Of a stretch of DNA of 6,151 bases, positions 1 to 4,502 are shown in pieces. This DNA comes from JBAXBF01 sp034429745 (GTDB taxonomy: Bacteria; Chloroflexota; Anaerolineae; Anaerolineales; DRKV01): contig DAOUFY010000113.1 of assembly GCA_034429745.1 (NCBI GenBank), forward strand, positions 1 to 6,151, read 5' to 3'. The notes below the pieces were generated by a model. That model worked only from the letters and a program-made list of their open reading frames with translations. It was not told the origin of the DNA and made no database searches. The stretch's first letter is position 1. Every line of letters begins with the position of its first letter. The position numbers and the translations under genes are program-made.

Positions 1-152
1 ATCTAACCTGGGCCGCAACAAAGATCAATATAAGCAATATCTTTCTTTTTGTTTTTAAAGACAGTTGAAAATGCATCAAAATACTTACAAACAATTTCTG
101 TTTTTACCTTTGAGTTTTCTTTCTGTCTCTCAAAAAAATCATCGTTACTCAT
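1..152 (-). pseudogene. tcmP: TcmP-like three-Cys-motif partner protein, N-terminal part, interrupted after GPG
   Basis: Reading leftwards from the ATG at 152-150 gives 49 codons beginning MSNDDFFERQKENSKVKTE and ending DIAYIDLCCGPG, then an in-frame TAG at 5-3. The order (NDDFFE.Q...S.VKTEIV.KYFDAF, then a basic stretch, then YIDL..GPG) matches my memory of the N-terminus of TcmP proteins. These are methyltransferase-like accessory proteins found in mobile and defence-type loci, usually several hundred residues long. In the family GPG is typically followed by R/K-Y. Here the codon after GGT is TAG, but dropping one T would read GGT AGA T, restoring GPG-R. That suggests a single-base frameshift, though the rest lies outside the window. 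The ATG has only a weak upstream GGAATT. The gene is co-directional with the repressor and 31 bp behind it, so it was probably cotranscribed in the lysogen. A true short protein or a sequencing error remain possible. Confidence 0.7.
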
Positions 153-183
153 AGTTCAATTCCAATTTAGAACATTAATTCTA

Positions 184-570
184 CTAACTATTTAAGACTA
201 TTTGAGCCGGACGCTCTTTTTTGGTACGGCTCTGTTCTTTTTCTTTTTCTGCCTTCTCCAGCTTGAAGCGAATATATTCGAGGACTTCCTCTCGTTCCTT
301 TTGGGGGAGCTGCGAGTAAAGATACATCAATGTGTCTTGCTGTTCCTCAGATGCTGGGACAGGGGGTAAGAGACCTGCAGCGCGAAAAACTGTTTCGGGT
401 GGCAAGTTTAGAGCTCTGGCAATAGCCGTACAAAGATCTGGGCCAGGATTCCGTCTGCCAGATAAAATATCACTAATAGCCGTTCGAGTAACTCCTGCCC
501 GCGCAGCTAACTCAGCCTGATTCCATCCTTTTTTATTAAGCCAGTTCAATACCCAATCTTTGAATTCCAT
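184..570 (-). CDS. XRE-family (C1-type) phage repressor
   Basis: This is a 128-residue DNA-binding regulator predicted to hold the prophage silent by binding the operators at 572-588 and 666-682. The helix-turn-helix lies at about residues 5-66: WNQAELAARAGV (helix 2), then TRTAISDILSGRR (recognition helix), then a PGPDLCTAIARALNLPP segment typical of HTH_3 proteins. A charged helix (about 76-118, rich in E and K) forms the C-terminus. There is no S24/LexA-type peptidase domain, so RecA-stimulated self-cleavage is not expected; induction must use an antirepressor, proteolysis or another signal. The open frame extends 31 codons upstream to an ATG at 663, but that segment covers the promoter region and does not look like the family. 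The ATG at 570 matches the usual MEFKDW start; the in-frame ATG at 579 is the alternative. Neither has a convincing Shine-Dalgarno, and an operator overlaps the upstream start. Divergent from the rightward operon. Confidence 0.9.
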   Translation of the reverse strand: MEFKDWVLNWLNKKGWNQAELAARAGVTRTAISDILSGRRNPGPDLCTAIARALNLPPETVFRAAGLLPPVPASEEQQDTLMYLYSQLPQKEREEVLEYIRFKLEKAEKEKEQSRTKKERPAQIVLNS

Positions 571-571
571 T

Positions 572-588
572 GCTAACATTATGTCAGC
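572..588. promoter_or_regulatory. Operator 1, repressor-proximal 17-bp dyad
   Basis: GCTAACATTATGTCAGC is an inverted repeat with a central T. The left half GCTAACAT and the reverse complement of the right half (GCTGACAT) agree at 7 of 8 positions, and the flanking T571/A589 extend the symmetry. It matches operator 2 at 15 of 17 positions. It sits 1 bp upstream of the chosen repressor ATG and contains the alternative ATG at 579, so binding here should block expression of the repressor gene. This suggests autoregulation by the repressor or repression by another phage regulator. Confidence 0.75.
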
Positions 589-607
589 ATAAATATTAGC
601 TTTGGCT

Positions 608-634
608 ATTATTCCGTTAGCATTTGCTTGACAA
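608..634 (-). promoter_or_regulatory. Possible repressor (leftward) promoter
   Basis: On the minus strand TTGTCA (634-629) and AATAAT (613-608) are separated by 15 bp, a short but usable spacing, and would start transcription near position 600, about 30 nt before the repressor ATG. An alternative -10, a perfect TATAAT at 643-638, has no good -35 partner (CTATTG at 17 bp spacing). Either choice overlaps the rightward promoter, so the two would compete for polymerase. The assignment is weak. Confidence 0.35.
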
Positions 635-655
635 TTCATTATATTGTGATATAAT
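628..655 (+). promoter_or_regulatory. Rightward early promoter (PR-like)
   Basis: A consensus TTGACA (628-633), a 16-bp spacer and a consensus TATAAT (650-655) preceded by TGA at 647-649 make an extended -10 promoter. The predicted start is near 662, about 40 nt before the first small gene. It sits between the two operator dyads. A half-site GTTAGCAT (616-623) lies just upstream of the -35, and a half-site ATGTAAGC (654-661) overlaps the end of the -10, so repressor bound here should shut the operon off. This is the only strong promoter I found for the rightward genes. Confidence 0.85.
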
Positions 656-665
656 GTAAGCAATA

Positions 666-682
666 GCTAGCATTATGTAAGC
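666..682. promoter_or_regulatory. Operator 2, promoter-proximal 17-bp dyad
   Basis: GCTAGCATTATGTAAGC shares the GCTA-R-CATTATGT-M-AGC pattern with operator 1, differing at two positions, and has the same central T. It covers about +5 to +21 of the predicted rightward transcript, immediately before the AAAGGAG of the first gene. The adjacent half-site ATGTAAGC at 654-661 repeats its right half exactly, so a weak third site may be centred near 653. Confidence 0.75.
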
Positions 683-702
683 TTATGCAAAGGAGAAATA
701 TG

Positions 703-846
703 ATGAACAAAAATAATTTTGACATATTCATAAGCCCCAAGTGCAAGGTTTTTGAATTCAGATTTGGCTCTCTGCTGATAGATATCTTTAAAACATATCG
801 CTGGCGCATTGTCATAAATATTGGGCTCCGTCGCTTTGCTATTTAG
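703..846 (+). CDS. Small protein of unknown function, first gene of the early operon
   Basis: A strong AAAGGAG (689-695) stands 7 nt before the ATG at 703 (4 nt before the tandem in-frame ATG at 700, which would add one Met). The 47-residue product begins MNKNNFDIFISPKCKVFEF, continues through an amphipathic stretch (FRFGSLLIDIFKTYRW) and ends basic and hydrophobic (RIVINIGLRRFAI). It has one cysteine, no visible helix-turn-helix and no signal peptide. It occupies the position where cro or an antirepressor would be expected and would be the first protein made after derepression. I do not recognise it. The good ribosome binding site and position argue that it is translated; the short length keeps confidence moderate. 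Confidence 0.55.
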   Translation: MNKNNFDIFISPKCKVFEFRFGSLLIDIFKTYRWRIVINIGLRRFAI

Positions 847-893
847 ATTAGGAGAACTATTCACAATGATTATCGACTGATTAAGGAGTTTTC

Positions 894-1118
894 ATGGCTG
901 ATTTTGTTCAAGTGAATGTAAATATGACCAACAAAGATGTGCGAATGCTCAGTAGGATGATGAGGGAAGATGCCTACGACAATCGATCTGCATGGGTTCG
1001 TCATCTCATTCGCAAAGAGTGGGCACGGCGAAAGAAGCGCGAAACGATCTCTGTTGCAGACTCTATGGAACTGGAACTGGAAGAAGCGGAAGAAATGCCG
1101 AGCAGCAGTGGTCTCTGA
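894..1118 (+). CDS. Ribbon-helix-helix DNA-binding protein
   Basis: A 74-residue protein with AAGGAG (883-888) 5 nt before its ATG. Residues 4-12 (FVQVNVNMT) form a short alternating strand. They are followed by a helix (13-27, NKDVRMLSRMMREDA) and a second helix (30-46, NRSAWVRHLIRKEWARR). This strand-helix-helix order, with Ser-Ala-Trp-Val-Arg at the start of the second helix, is the Arc/CopG fold, which binds DNA as a dimer through the paired strands. A basic patch (46-49) and an acidic tail (about 59-67) follow. In the early operon of a temperate phage such a protein is likely a transcriptional regulator, possibly filling the Cro role. The assignment rests on pattern, not on a recognised family member. 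Confidence 0.75.
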   Translation: MADFVQVNVNMTNKDVRMLSRMMREDAYDNRSAWVRHLIRKEWARRKKRETISVADSMELELEEAEEMPSSSGL

Positions 1119-1159
1119 CTCTCCCACCCTATGCCCCGAAAAAAGTACAAAGAGGTGAT

Positions 1160-1372
1160 ATGGAACATAAAACTTTCCCATTCTGGTTTTCTGAGAGAGA
1201 GTGGAATCTACTCCGAAAAGCAACTTTTTTCACCGGTAAACAAACAGCCATTACATCTTGTCCAAATGTCGTTTTGTTTGATGGACAACCTATGTCCGTA
1301 GCCGAACTTGAAGACCTATTAAAAACATACCAGCATTATCAGGAAGATCATGAATCGGAAATTCAAAGGTGA
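1160..1372 (+). CDS. Small hypothetical phage protein
   Basis: A 70-residue product starting MEHKTFPFWFSEREW. The open frame extends further upstream, but that part overlaps the ribbon-helix-helix gene out of frame; the ATG at 1160 follows AGAGGTG (1151-1157) closely. The sequence has an aromatic N-terminal segment (FPFWFSEREWNLL), a central stretch with one Cys (TSCPNVVLFDGQPM) and a C-terminal acidic helix (SVAELEDLLKTYQHYQED). I do not recognise a family. Its stop lies 19 nt before the next gene's ATG, consistent with operon membership. The rather short spacing of the ribosome binding site makes translation a little less certain than for its neighbours. Confidence 0.6.
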   Translation: MEHKTFPFWFSEREWNLLRKATFFTGKQTAITSCPNVVLFDGQPMSVAELEDLLKTYQHYQEDHESEIQR

Positions 1373-1391
1373 ACGAAAGGAGGGTAAAAGG

Positions 1392-1628
1392 ATGACCAAA
1401 CCAAAACCTCTCCCGCGTACCTTCGAGTGGGCTCGAATGGATACACTCTCGATTTCACGCGATATTCAAAAACTAGCGCGTGAAATCCTCATGAGCAGCT
1501 TGGACGAAGCGTCAATCATGAAACGCGTCGGGATGATTTTGGGGAGGGCTGGGGAAATTGAAACGAAAATGCTTATCGTGAAATCAGAGGCAGAAAAAAT
1601 TCTCCACGATGCCACTCGCGGAGAATAA
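1392..1628 (+). CDS. Small helical hypothetical protein
   Basis: A 78-residue protein. The ATG at 1392 is chosen over the in-frame ATG at 1350 because AAAGGAGGG (1376-1384) lies 7 nt before it, one of the strongest ribosome binding sites in the window, and the upstream ATG overlaps the preceding gene. After a proline-rich basic start (TKPKPLPRT) nearly all of it should be helical: about 19-35 (LSISRDIQKLAREILMS), 37-52 and 54-72, with regularly spaced hydrophobic residues suggesting a helical bundle or coiled coil. No catalytic or DNA-binding motif is visible and I do not recognise it. It sits just upstream of another small helical protein and recT. Confidence 0.7.
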   Translation: MTKPKPLPRTFEWARMDTLSISRDIQKLAREILMSSLDEASIMKRVGMILGRAGEIETKMLIVKSEAEKILHDATRGE

Positions 1629-1642
1629 GAAAGGAGAAATTT

Positions 1643-1912
1643 ATGAACGAAATTTTCTTATCTGAGTATAGCAGGATATTCCAAAAGAGTCAACCACCGG
1701 CAACGTGGGACGGACTCGTATCGGGCCATAGCCATAAAAATCCGACATACACGGAACTCATGGAGCTTGGAAATAAATTATGGCAAATTGCGAACCAACT
1801 TTCCGATACACCTAACCCAGACTGGTCGCGCATCCACAGGATACAACAAGCGGCTTCTGAAGTGGATCGAATACGACATGATTTGTATGACAAGTTAAAA
1901 GGAAATGTTTGA
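1643..1912 (+). CDS. Small helical hypothetical protein upstream of recT
   Basis: An 89-residue protein with AAAGGAG (1630-1636) 6 nt before its ATG. The N-terminal third is polar, with aromatics (TWDGLVSGHSHKNP). Residues 36-55 (YTELMELGNKLWQIANQLSD) and 61-86 form two predicted helices that could make a hairpin. No enzymatic motif is visible and I do not recognise a family. It ends 23 nt before the recT start, so it may be cotranscribed with, and act near, the annealing protein, but nothing in the sequence proves this. Confidence 0.75.
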   Translation: MNEIFLSEYSRIFQKSQPPATWDGLVSGHSHKNPTYTELMELGNKLWQIANQLSDTPNPDWSRIHRIQQAASEVDRIRHDLYDKLKGNV

Positions 1913-1935
1913 AAACTAATAAAAAGGGAGAAAAA

Positions 1936-2763
1936 ATGAACGAAATAACAAAAATCAAAAGCTATTTGCGGAATGAACAGGTGCGTAACACCTTCATGGA
2001 AGTGCTTGGCTCTAATAACACTGCAGCTGCGTATATATCCTCCGTGATAATTGCCGTTGGTGCTTCTGAGGCGCTTCAGCAATGTACCCCTAAGTCAATC
2101 GCAGTTTCGGCACTAAGGGCAGCCACTTTAGGGCTGTCTGTAGACCCTGCTCTCGGAAAAGCATACCTTGTACCCTTTAAGAACGAAGCAACCCTTGTGG
2201 TCGGGTATAAAGGGCTCATAGATTTAGCAACTAGGACTGGAAAATATCGGTATATAAATGTTGCACCAGTCTATGAAGGGGAAATCGTTGAAGAAGATAG
2301 AATTACAGGTTCCATAAAGCTCACAAATCGCCAGGGTGGGAGAGCAAAGGGATTGAAGGTCATCGGCTACATAGCAGCCTTTGAAATGACAAATGGATAT
2401 TCAAAGGCTATTTACATGTCCATAGAAGACATCCATGAGCATGCAAGACGGTATTCCAGAATATATTCAAATCCAAAGTCTATATGGAAAACAAATCCAT
2501 CTGTGATGGAACGAAAGACCGTACTTCGTGCCCTTTTGCAAACGTGGGGTTATTTAAACCCAACGGATGTTGCTGTGATGGAGCAGGTCGAAATAGACGC
2601 TGGTGAACGACCTCAACCTAATGCTATGTATGAGCTCCCAGACGATGATGAAGTGGAGATTGTTGAGGAACAACATCAACCTGCCTCAGTGGAAGAAAAC
2701 CTGCGTATGCTTGGATACGATATATCAGAACCAACAGAAGTGGTAAGCGGAAGACTTATATAA
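1936..2763 (+). CDS. recT: RecT-family single-strand annealing protein
   Basis: A 275-residue recombinase that coats single-stranded DNA, anneals it to complementary strands and supports phage recombination and end repair. The RecT core is clear: SALRAATLGLSVDPALGKAY (58-77), VVGYKGLIDLATRTGKY (88-104), and a C-terminal core motif with W184, NPSVMERKTVLRALLQTWG (187-205). The tail is acidic (PDDDEVEIVEE, 235-245), typical of RecT proteins that contact partner proteins. The length is normal. The ATG at 1936 is preferred over the TTG at 1909 because GGGAG (1926-1930) lies 5 nt before it. RecT usually works with a RecE- or YqaJ-type 5'-3' exonuclease. None is adjacent; the only nuclease here is the small Vsr-like protein at 4704, so the usual partner is missing from the window. 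Confidence 0.93.
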   Translation: MNEITKIKSYLRNEQVRNTFMEVLGSNNTAAAYISSVIIAVGASEALQQCTPKSIAVSALRAATLGLSVDPALGKAYLVPFKNEATLVVGYKGLIDLATRTGKYRYINVAPVYEGEIVEEDRITGSIKLTNRQGGRAKGLKVIGYIAAFEMTNGYSKAIYMSIEDIHEHARRYSRIYSNPKSIWKTNPSVMERKTVLRALLQTWGYLNPTDVAVMEQVEIDAGERPQPNAMYELPDDDEVEIVEEQHQPASVEENLRMLGYDISEPTEVVSGRLI

Positions 2764-2770
2764 AAATAAT

Positions 2771-2806
2771 TCCCAGCGCAGCTGGCGATAACCAACTGCG
2801 CTGGGA
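2771..2806 (-). terminator. Perfect 11-bp hairpin after recT; possible antisense terminator
   Basis: TCCCAGCGCAG (2771-2781) pairs exactly with CTGCGCTGGGA (2796-2806). The 14-nt loop can form a further TGG/CCA pair set. On the plus strand no T-run follows, so it is not a classic terminator for recT. On the minus strand the hairpin is followed by ATTATTTTTA (2770-2761), which would suit a terminator for leftward antisense transcription. It could instead stabilise the recT mRNA 3' end or serve as a partial attenuator before the replication genes. Confidence 0.4.
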
Positions 2807-2827
2807 CTGTATTCGGGGAGCGTGAAA

Positions 2828-3217
2828 ATGGCAGCTACGGAAAAATATTCTCAAATCAAATCCGAAATCACCTTCGACTTTAAACAAAGGGTGTTGAGGG
2901 TGATTGAGAAGCATAGAGGGAAAAACAATCGCGTAACAAAAGAAGAGATAGCGAGGGCGCTGTTCCTTCCATACTCTAATAACAAAAACGATAAAACAGA
3001 CCGTCAGATCCGCATGGCGGTAAATGAGCTGCGAAAGGATGGCTACTTGATCCTTTCCGACTCCAGCGGTGCCGGCTACTGGTACGCAGAAGATTATCAG
3101 GAGGTTTTTGATGCTGTTGCTGAGCTGGAGTCACGAAGCTATGACTTGCTTGAACAGGCGAAGATACTGCGCATTACAGCCACCAGAGAGTTTTCGCCAC
3201 AATTGGAATTGTTGTAA
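2828..3217 (+). CDS. Small winged-helix-like phage protein
   Basis: A 129-residue protein; the ATG at 2828 has GGGGAG (2815-2820) 7 nt upstream and is preferred over a GTG at 2822. Residues 17-85 look like a winged helix. There is a helix (FDFKQRVLRVIEKHRG), then TKEEIARALFLP, then DKTDRQIRMAVNELRKDGY as the recognition helix. ILSDSSGAGYWYAED supplies the beta wing. Residues 90-115 form a helix that may mediate dimer formation (YQEVFDAVAELESRSYDLLEQAKILR). Proteins of this shape are common just upstream of DnaD-type initiators in phage genomes, where they are usually annotated only as HTH proteins. It may regulate the replication genes or take part in initiation; which is unknown. Confidence 0.72.
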   Translation: MAATEKYSQIKSEITFDFKQRVLRVIEKHRGKNNRVTKEEIARALFLPYSNNKNDKTDRQIRMAVNELRKDGYLILSDSSGAGYWYAEDYQEVFDAVAELESRSYDLLEQAKILRITATREFSPQLELL

Positions 3218-3265
3218 CCTGAATGTGAAAAGGGTTTTTAGCCTACCTATAAGGGATTGAAACAA

Positions 3266-3313
3266 ATTACGAAAAACGAACGAAAAGCGAACGAAAAACG
3301 AACGAATCGTTCG
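3266..3313 (+). repeat. Iteron array 1, upstream of the initiator gene
   Basis: CGAACGAA recurs at 3277, 3288 and 3299, exactly 11 bp apart, in units CGAACGAAAAR. A degenerate unit (ATTACGAAAAA) occupies 3266-3276. The last unit runs into the 15-bp palindrome CGAACGAATCGTTCG (3299-3313, central A). The 11-bp period puts all sites on one face of the helix, as for cooperative protein binding. The array ends 3 bp before the AAGGAG of the initiator gene (3317-3322), so bound protein would block its translation region and transcription through it. Confidence 0.85.
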
Positions 3314-3328
3314 CGGAAGGAGAACATA

Positions 3329-4156
3329 ATGAAATCAGATTATTGGATAAAACTTTATCATGAAATTTTGGATGATCCTAAAATGGGCACTTTGCCAGAT
3401 CGTTTATGGCGTAGACTCATCGAACTTTTTCTTTTGGCCGGCCGGTTATGCCCAGATAAATCTGGCATTTTACCAGATACCGCACAAATAGCATGGTGCT
3501 TACGCGTGCCGGCAGACCAGCTAGAAGAAGAATTGCAAACTCTTACAAATCTTGGGTTCGTAGAACGACATTGCGAAGGTTGGCTCGTCGTTAACTTCCA
3601 AAAAAGACAAGCCCCTCTTTCTGCATCTGAAAGAGGGAAAAGATACCGACAAAAACACGGAGGGGATGCAAGCACTAGCGATTCAAATGACTGCAATAAC
3701 GAACGAAATGCGAACGAAAAACGAACGAAAAACGAACGAATCGTTCGTAGATTAACAGAGACAGAATCAGAATCAGAATCAGAATTAATTAATGCTACAT
3801 CCTCTAGCGCGCAAAACGAAAAAAAATCGAGAAAGGATTCTGTCTTTAGGGATTACGAAAAAGAGATTGGACTATTAACGCCCAAAATTGCCGAAGAAAT
3901 CAAATCCGCCCAAGAAGATTACCCAGACGAGTGGATTTCTGCTGCAATTGGCGAAGCAGCACGCAACAACGCACGGTCTTGGGCTTACGTCGCGGCTGTT
4001 CTTCGCCGCTGGAAAAAGGATGGTTTCAAGGTTAATAAAAAGCAGCCAACAACTGCACAAAATTCAACTGCTGATGACGAATACAATCAAATGCTAGAAC
4101 GTGTATCAAGCAAATTGGCAGAAAGGTATGCAAAACAAAATGGACGATATGTATAA
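3329..4156 (+). CDS. DnaD-type phage replication initiator / replisome organiser
   Basis: A 275-residue protein predicted to bind the phage origin and recruit the host helicase or its loader. Residues 1-95 form a winged-helix N-domain of the replisome-organiser type: DYWIKLYHEILDDPKMGTLPDRLWRRLIELFLLAG, then ILPDTAQIAWCLRV and ELQTLTNLGFVER, then a beta hairpin ending in VVNFQKRQ. A low-complexity charged linker follows (about 98-171), with the ETESESESE run. Residues 172-234 resemble the DnaD C-terminal domain (EKEIGLLTPKIAEEIKSA...WISAAIGEAARNNARSWAYVAAVLRRWKKDGF). The start at 3329 has AAGGAG 6 nt upstream; 24 more codons are open upstream through iteron array 1, but have no good start. 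The linker DNA (residues 124-140) carries iteron array 2, so the gene appears to contain its own origin. Confidence 0.87.
   Translation: MKSDYWIKLYHEILDDPKMGTLPDRLWRRLIELFLLAGRLCPDKSGILPDTAQIAWCLRVPADQLEEELQTLTNLGFVERHCEGWLVVNFQKRQAPLSASERGKRYRQKHGGDASTSDSNDCNNERNANEKRTKNERIVRRLTETESESESELINATSSSAQNEKKSRKDSVFRDYEKEIGLLTPKIAEEIKSAQEDYPDEWISAAIGEAARNNARSWAYVAAVLRRWKKDGFKVNKKQPTTAQNSTADDEYNQMLERVSSKLAERYAKQNGRYV
3700..3747 (+). repeat. Iteron array 2, inside the initiator gene
   Basis: CGAACGAA occurs at 3700, 3711, 3722 and 3733, each exactly 11 bp apart: units CGAACGAAATG, CGAACGAAAAA, CGAACGAAAAA and the terminal palindrome CGAACGAATCGTTCG (3733-3747). The first 30 bp differ from array 1 (3277-3306) at a single base, and the array has one more complete unit. 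It lies in the coding sequence for the flexible linker (residues 124-140), where amino-acid constraint is low. The pattern fits initiator-binding iterons of an origin. Confidence 0.88.
3761..3793 (+). repeat. Tandem TCAGAA hexamers and AT-rich tract, possible DNA unwinding element
   Basis: ACAGAA (3761-3766) is followed by three exact TCAGAA units (3767-3784) and then TTAATTAAT (3785-3793). The run encodes the Glu-Ser repeat of the initiator linker. Tandem short repeats next to an AT-rich tract immediately beside iterons fit a duplex-unwinding region, but the hexamers could equally be simple codon repeats of a low-complexity linker. Confidence 0.55.
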
Positions 4157-4502
4157 GCTTCTTACTCAAGAATGGGTCGCAGTACTGTTGCGACTTTGGC
4201 ACGCTTATGGAAAGATGCCAAACGTCAAACAAATCGACGCCTACAGCCAATCTATTGGCACTATTCCCATTGGCGTGCTTGAGGTGGTCGTTGAGAAAAT
4301 CCTTCGCCAGCGCATATACACAAATGTCCCCTCTCCGGGTGAGATATGGACTGAAGCACTGTCGATTGTTGGCGCATCTGATGATGCAGACTTTGAAGCT
4401 GCCGCGGATGTATGGTTGGAAAAGCAAGCACGAAAGAAAATGCTTTTTCTCCCTAGCCTGTATGGCGAGATAGCCCGAGAGAAAATCAAGGAGTTTGCAT
4501 GA
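4140..4502 (+). CDS. Small protein in helicase-loader position
   Basis: A 120-residue protein overlapping the end of the initiator gene by 17 nt. The start is uncertain: in-frame ATGs lie at 4128, 4140 and 4149, and AAAGG (4122-4126) is badly spaced for all, so translation is probably coupled to the upstream gene. Residues 5-23 (YKLLTQEWVAVLLRLWHAY) and 42-58 (IPIGVLEVVVEKILRQR) are helices. They are followed by YTNVPSPGEIWTEAL (60-74), a spacing reminiscent of small phage helicase-loader/inhibitor proteins of the G39P kind, where a short helical domain ends in a Pro-Thr/Ser-Pro-x-Glu-Ile motif. A charged helical tail follows (82-120). Position directly after a DnaD-type initiator fits a loader. 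This is inference from motif and context; no ATPase motif is present. Confidence 0.75.
   Translation: MDDMYKLLTQEWVAVLLRLWHAYGKMPNVKQIDAYSQSIGTIPIGVLEVVVEKILRQRIYTNVPSPGEIWTEALSIVGASDDADFEAAADVWLEKQARKKMLFLPSLYGEIAREKIKEFA

Larger units (their letters stand above)
3700..3793. other. Predicted phage replication origin
   Basis: Four phased iterons with a terminal palindrome are followed within 15 bp by hexamer repeats and an AT-rich segment, all inside the initiator gene. This is the same order as lambda ori inside gene O: iterons, then an easily melted region. The inference rests on architecture; no initiation data exist here. Confidence 0.72.

Noticed and set aside
571..663. 31-residue N-terminal extension of the repressor frame
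   Set aside because: The segment coincides with the promoter and operator DNA and does not resemble the usual N-terminus of these repressors.
835..863. Possible internal promoter (TTGCTA, 16 bp, TATTCA) before the ribbon-helix-helix gene
   Set aside because: Both boxes are poor matches and a strong upstream promoter already explains expression.
866..880. Four-codon ORF (ATG ATT ATC GAC TGA) before the ribbon-helix-helix gene, possible leader peptide
   Set aside because: The nearest AGGAG is 11 nt away and the peptide has no regulatory codon run or alternative hairpins; too short to support.
870..1223. 117-residue minus-strand frame opposite the ribbon-helix-helix gene
   Set aside because: It is the shadow of two plus-strand genes, with no family features.
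3257..3328. N-terminal 24-residue extension of the initiator
   Set aside because: It begins at a TTG with no ribosome binding site and is simply translated iteron DNA; the ATG at 3329 has AAGGAG at ideal spacing.
3266..3747. CRISPR array
   Set aside because: The repeat units are 11 bp and contiguous, with no unique spacers.
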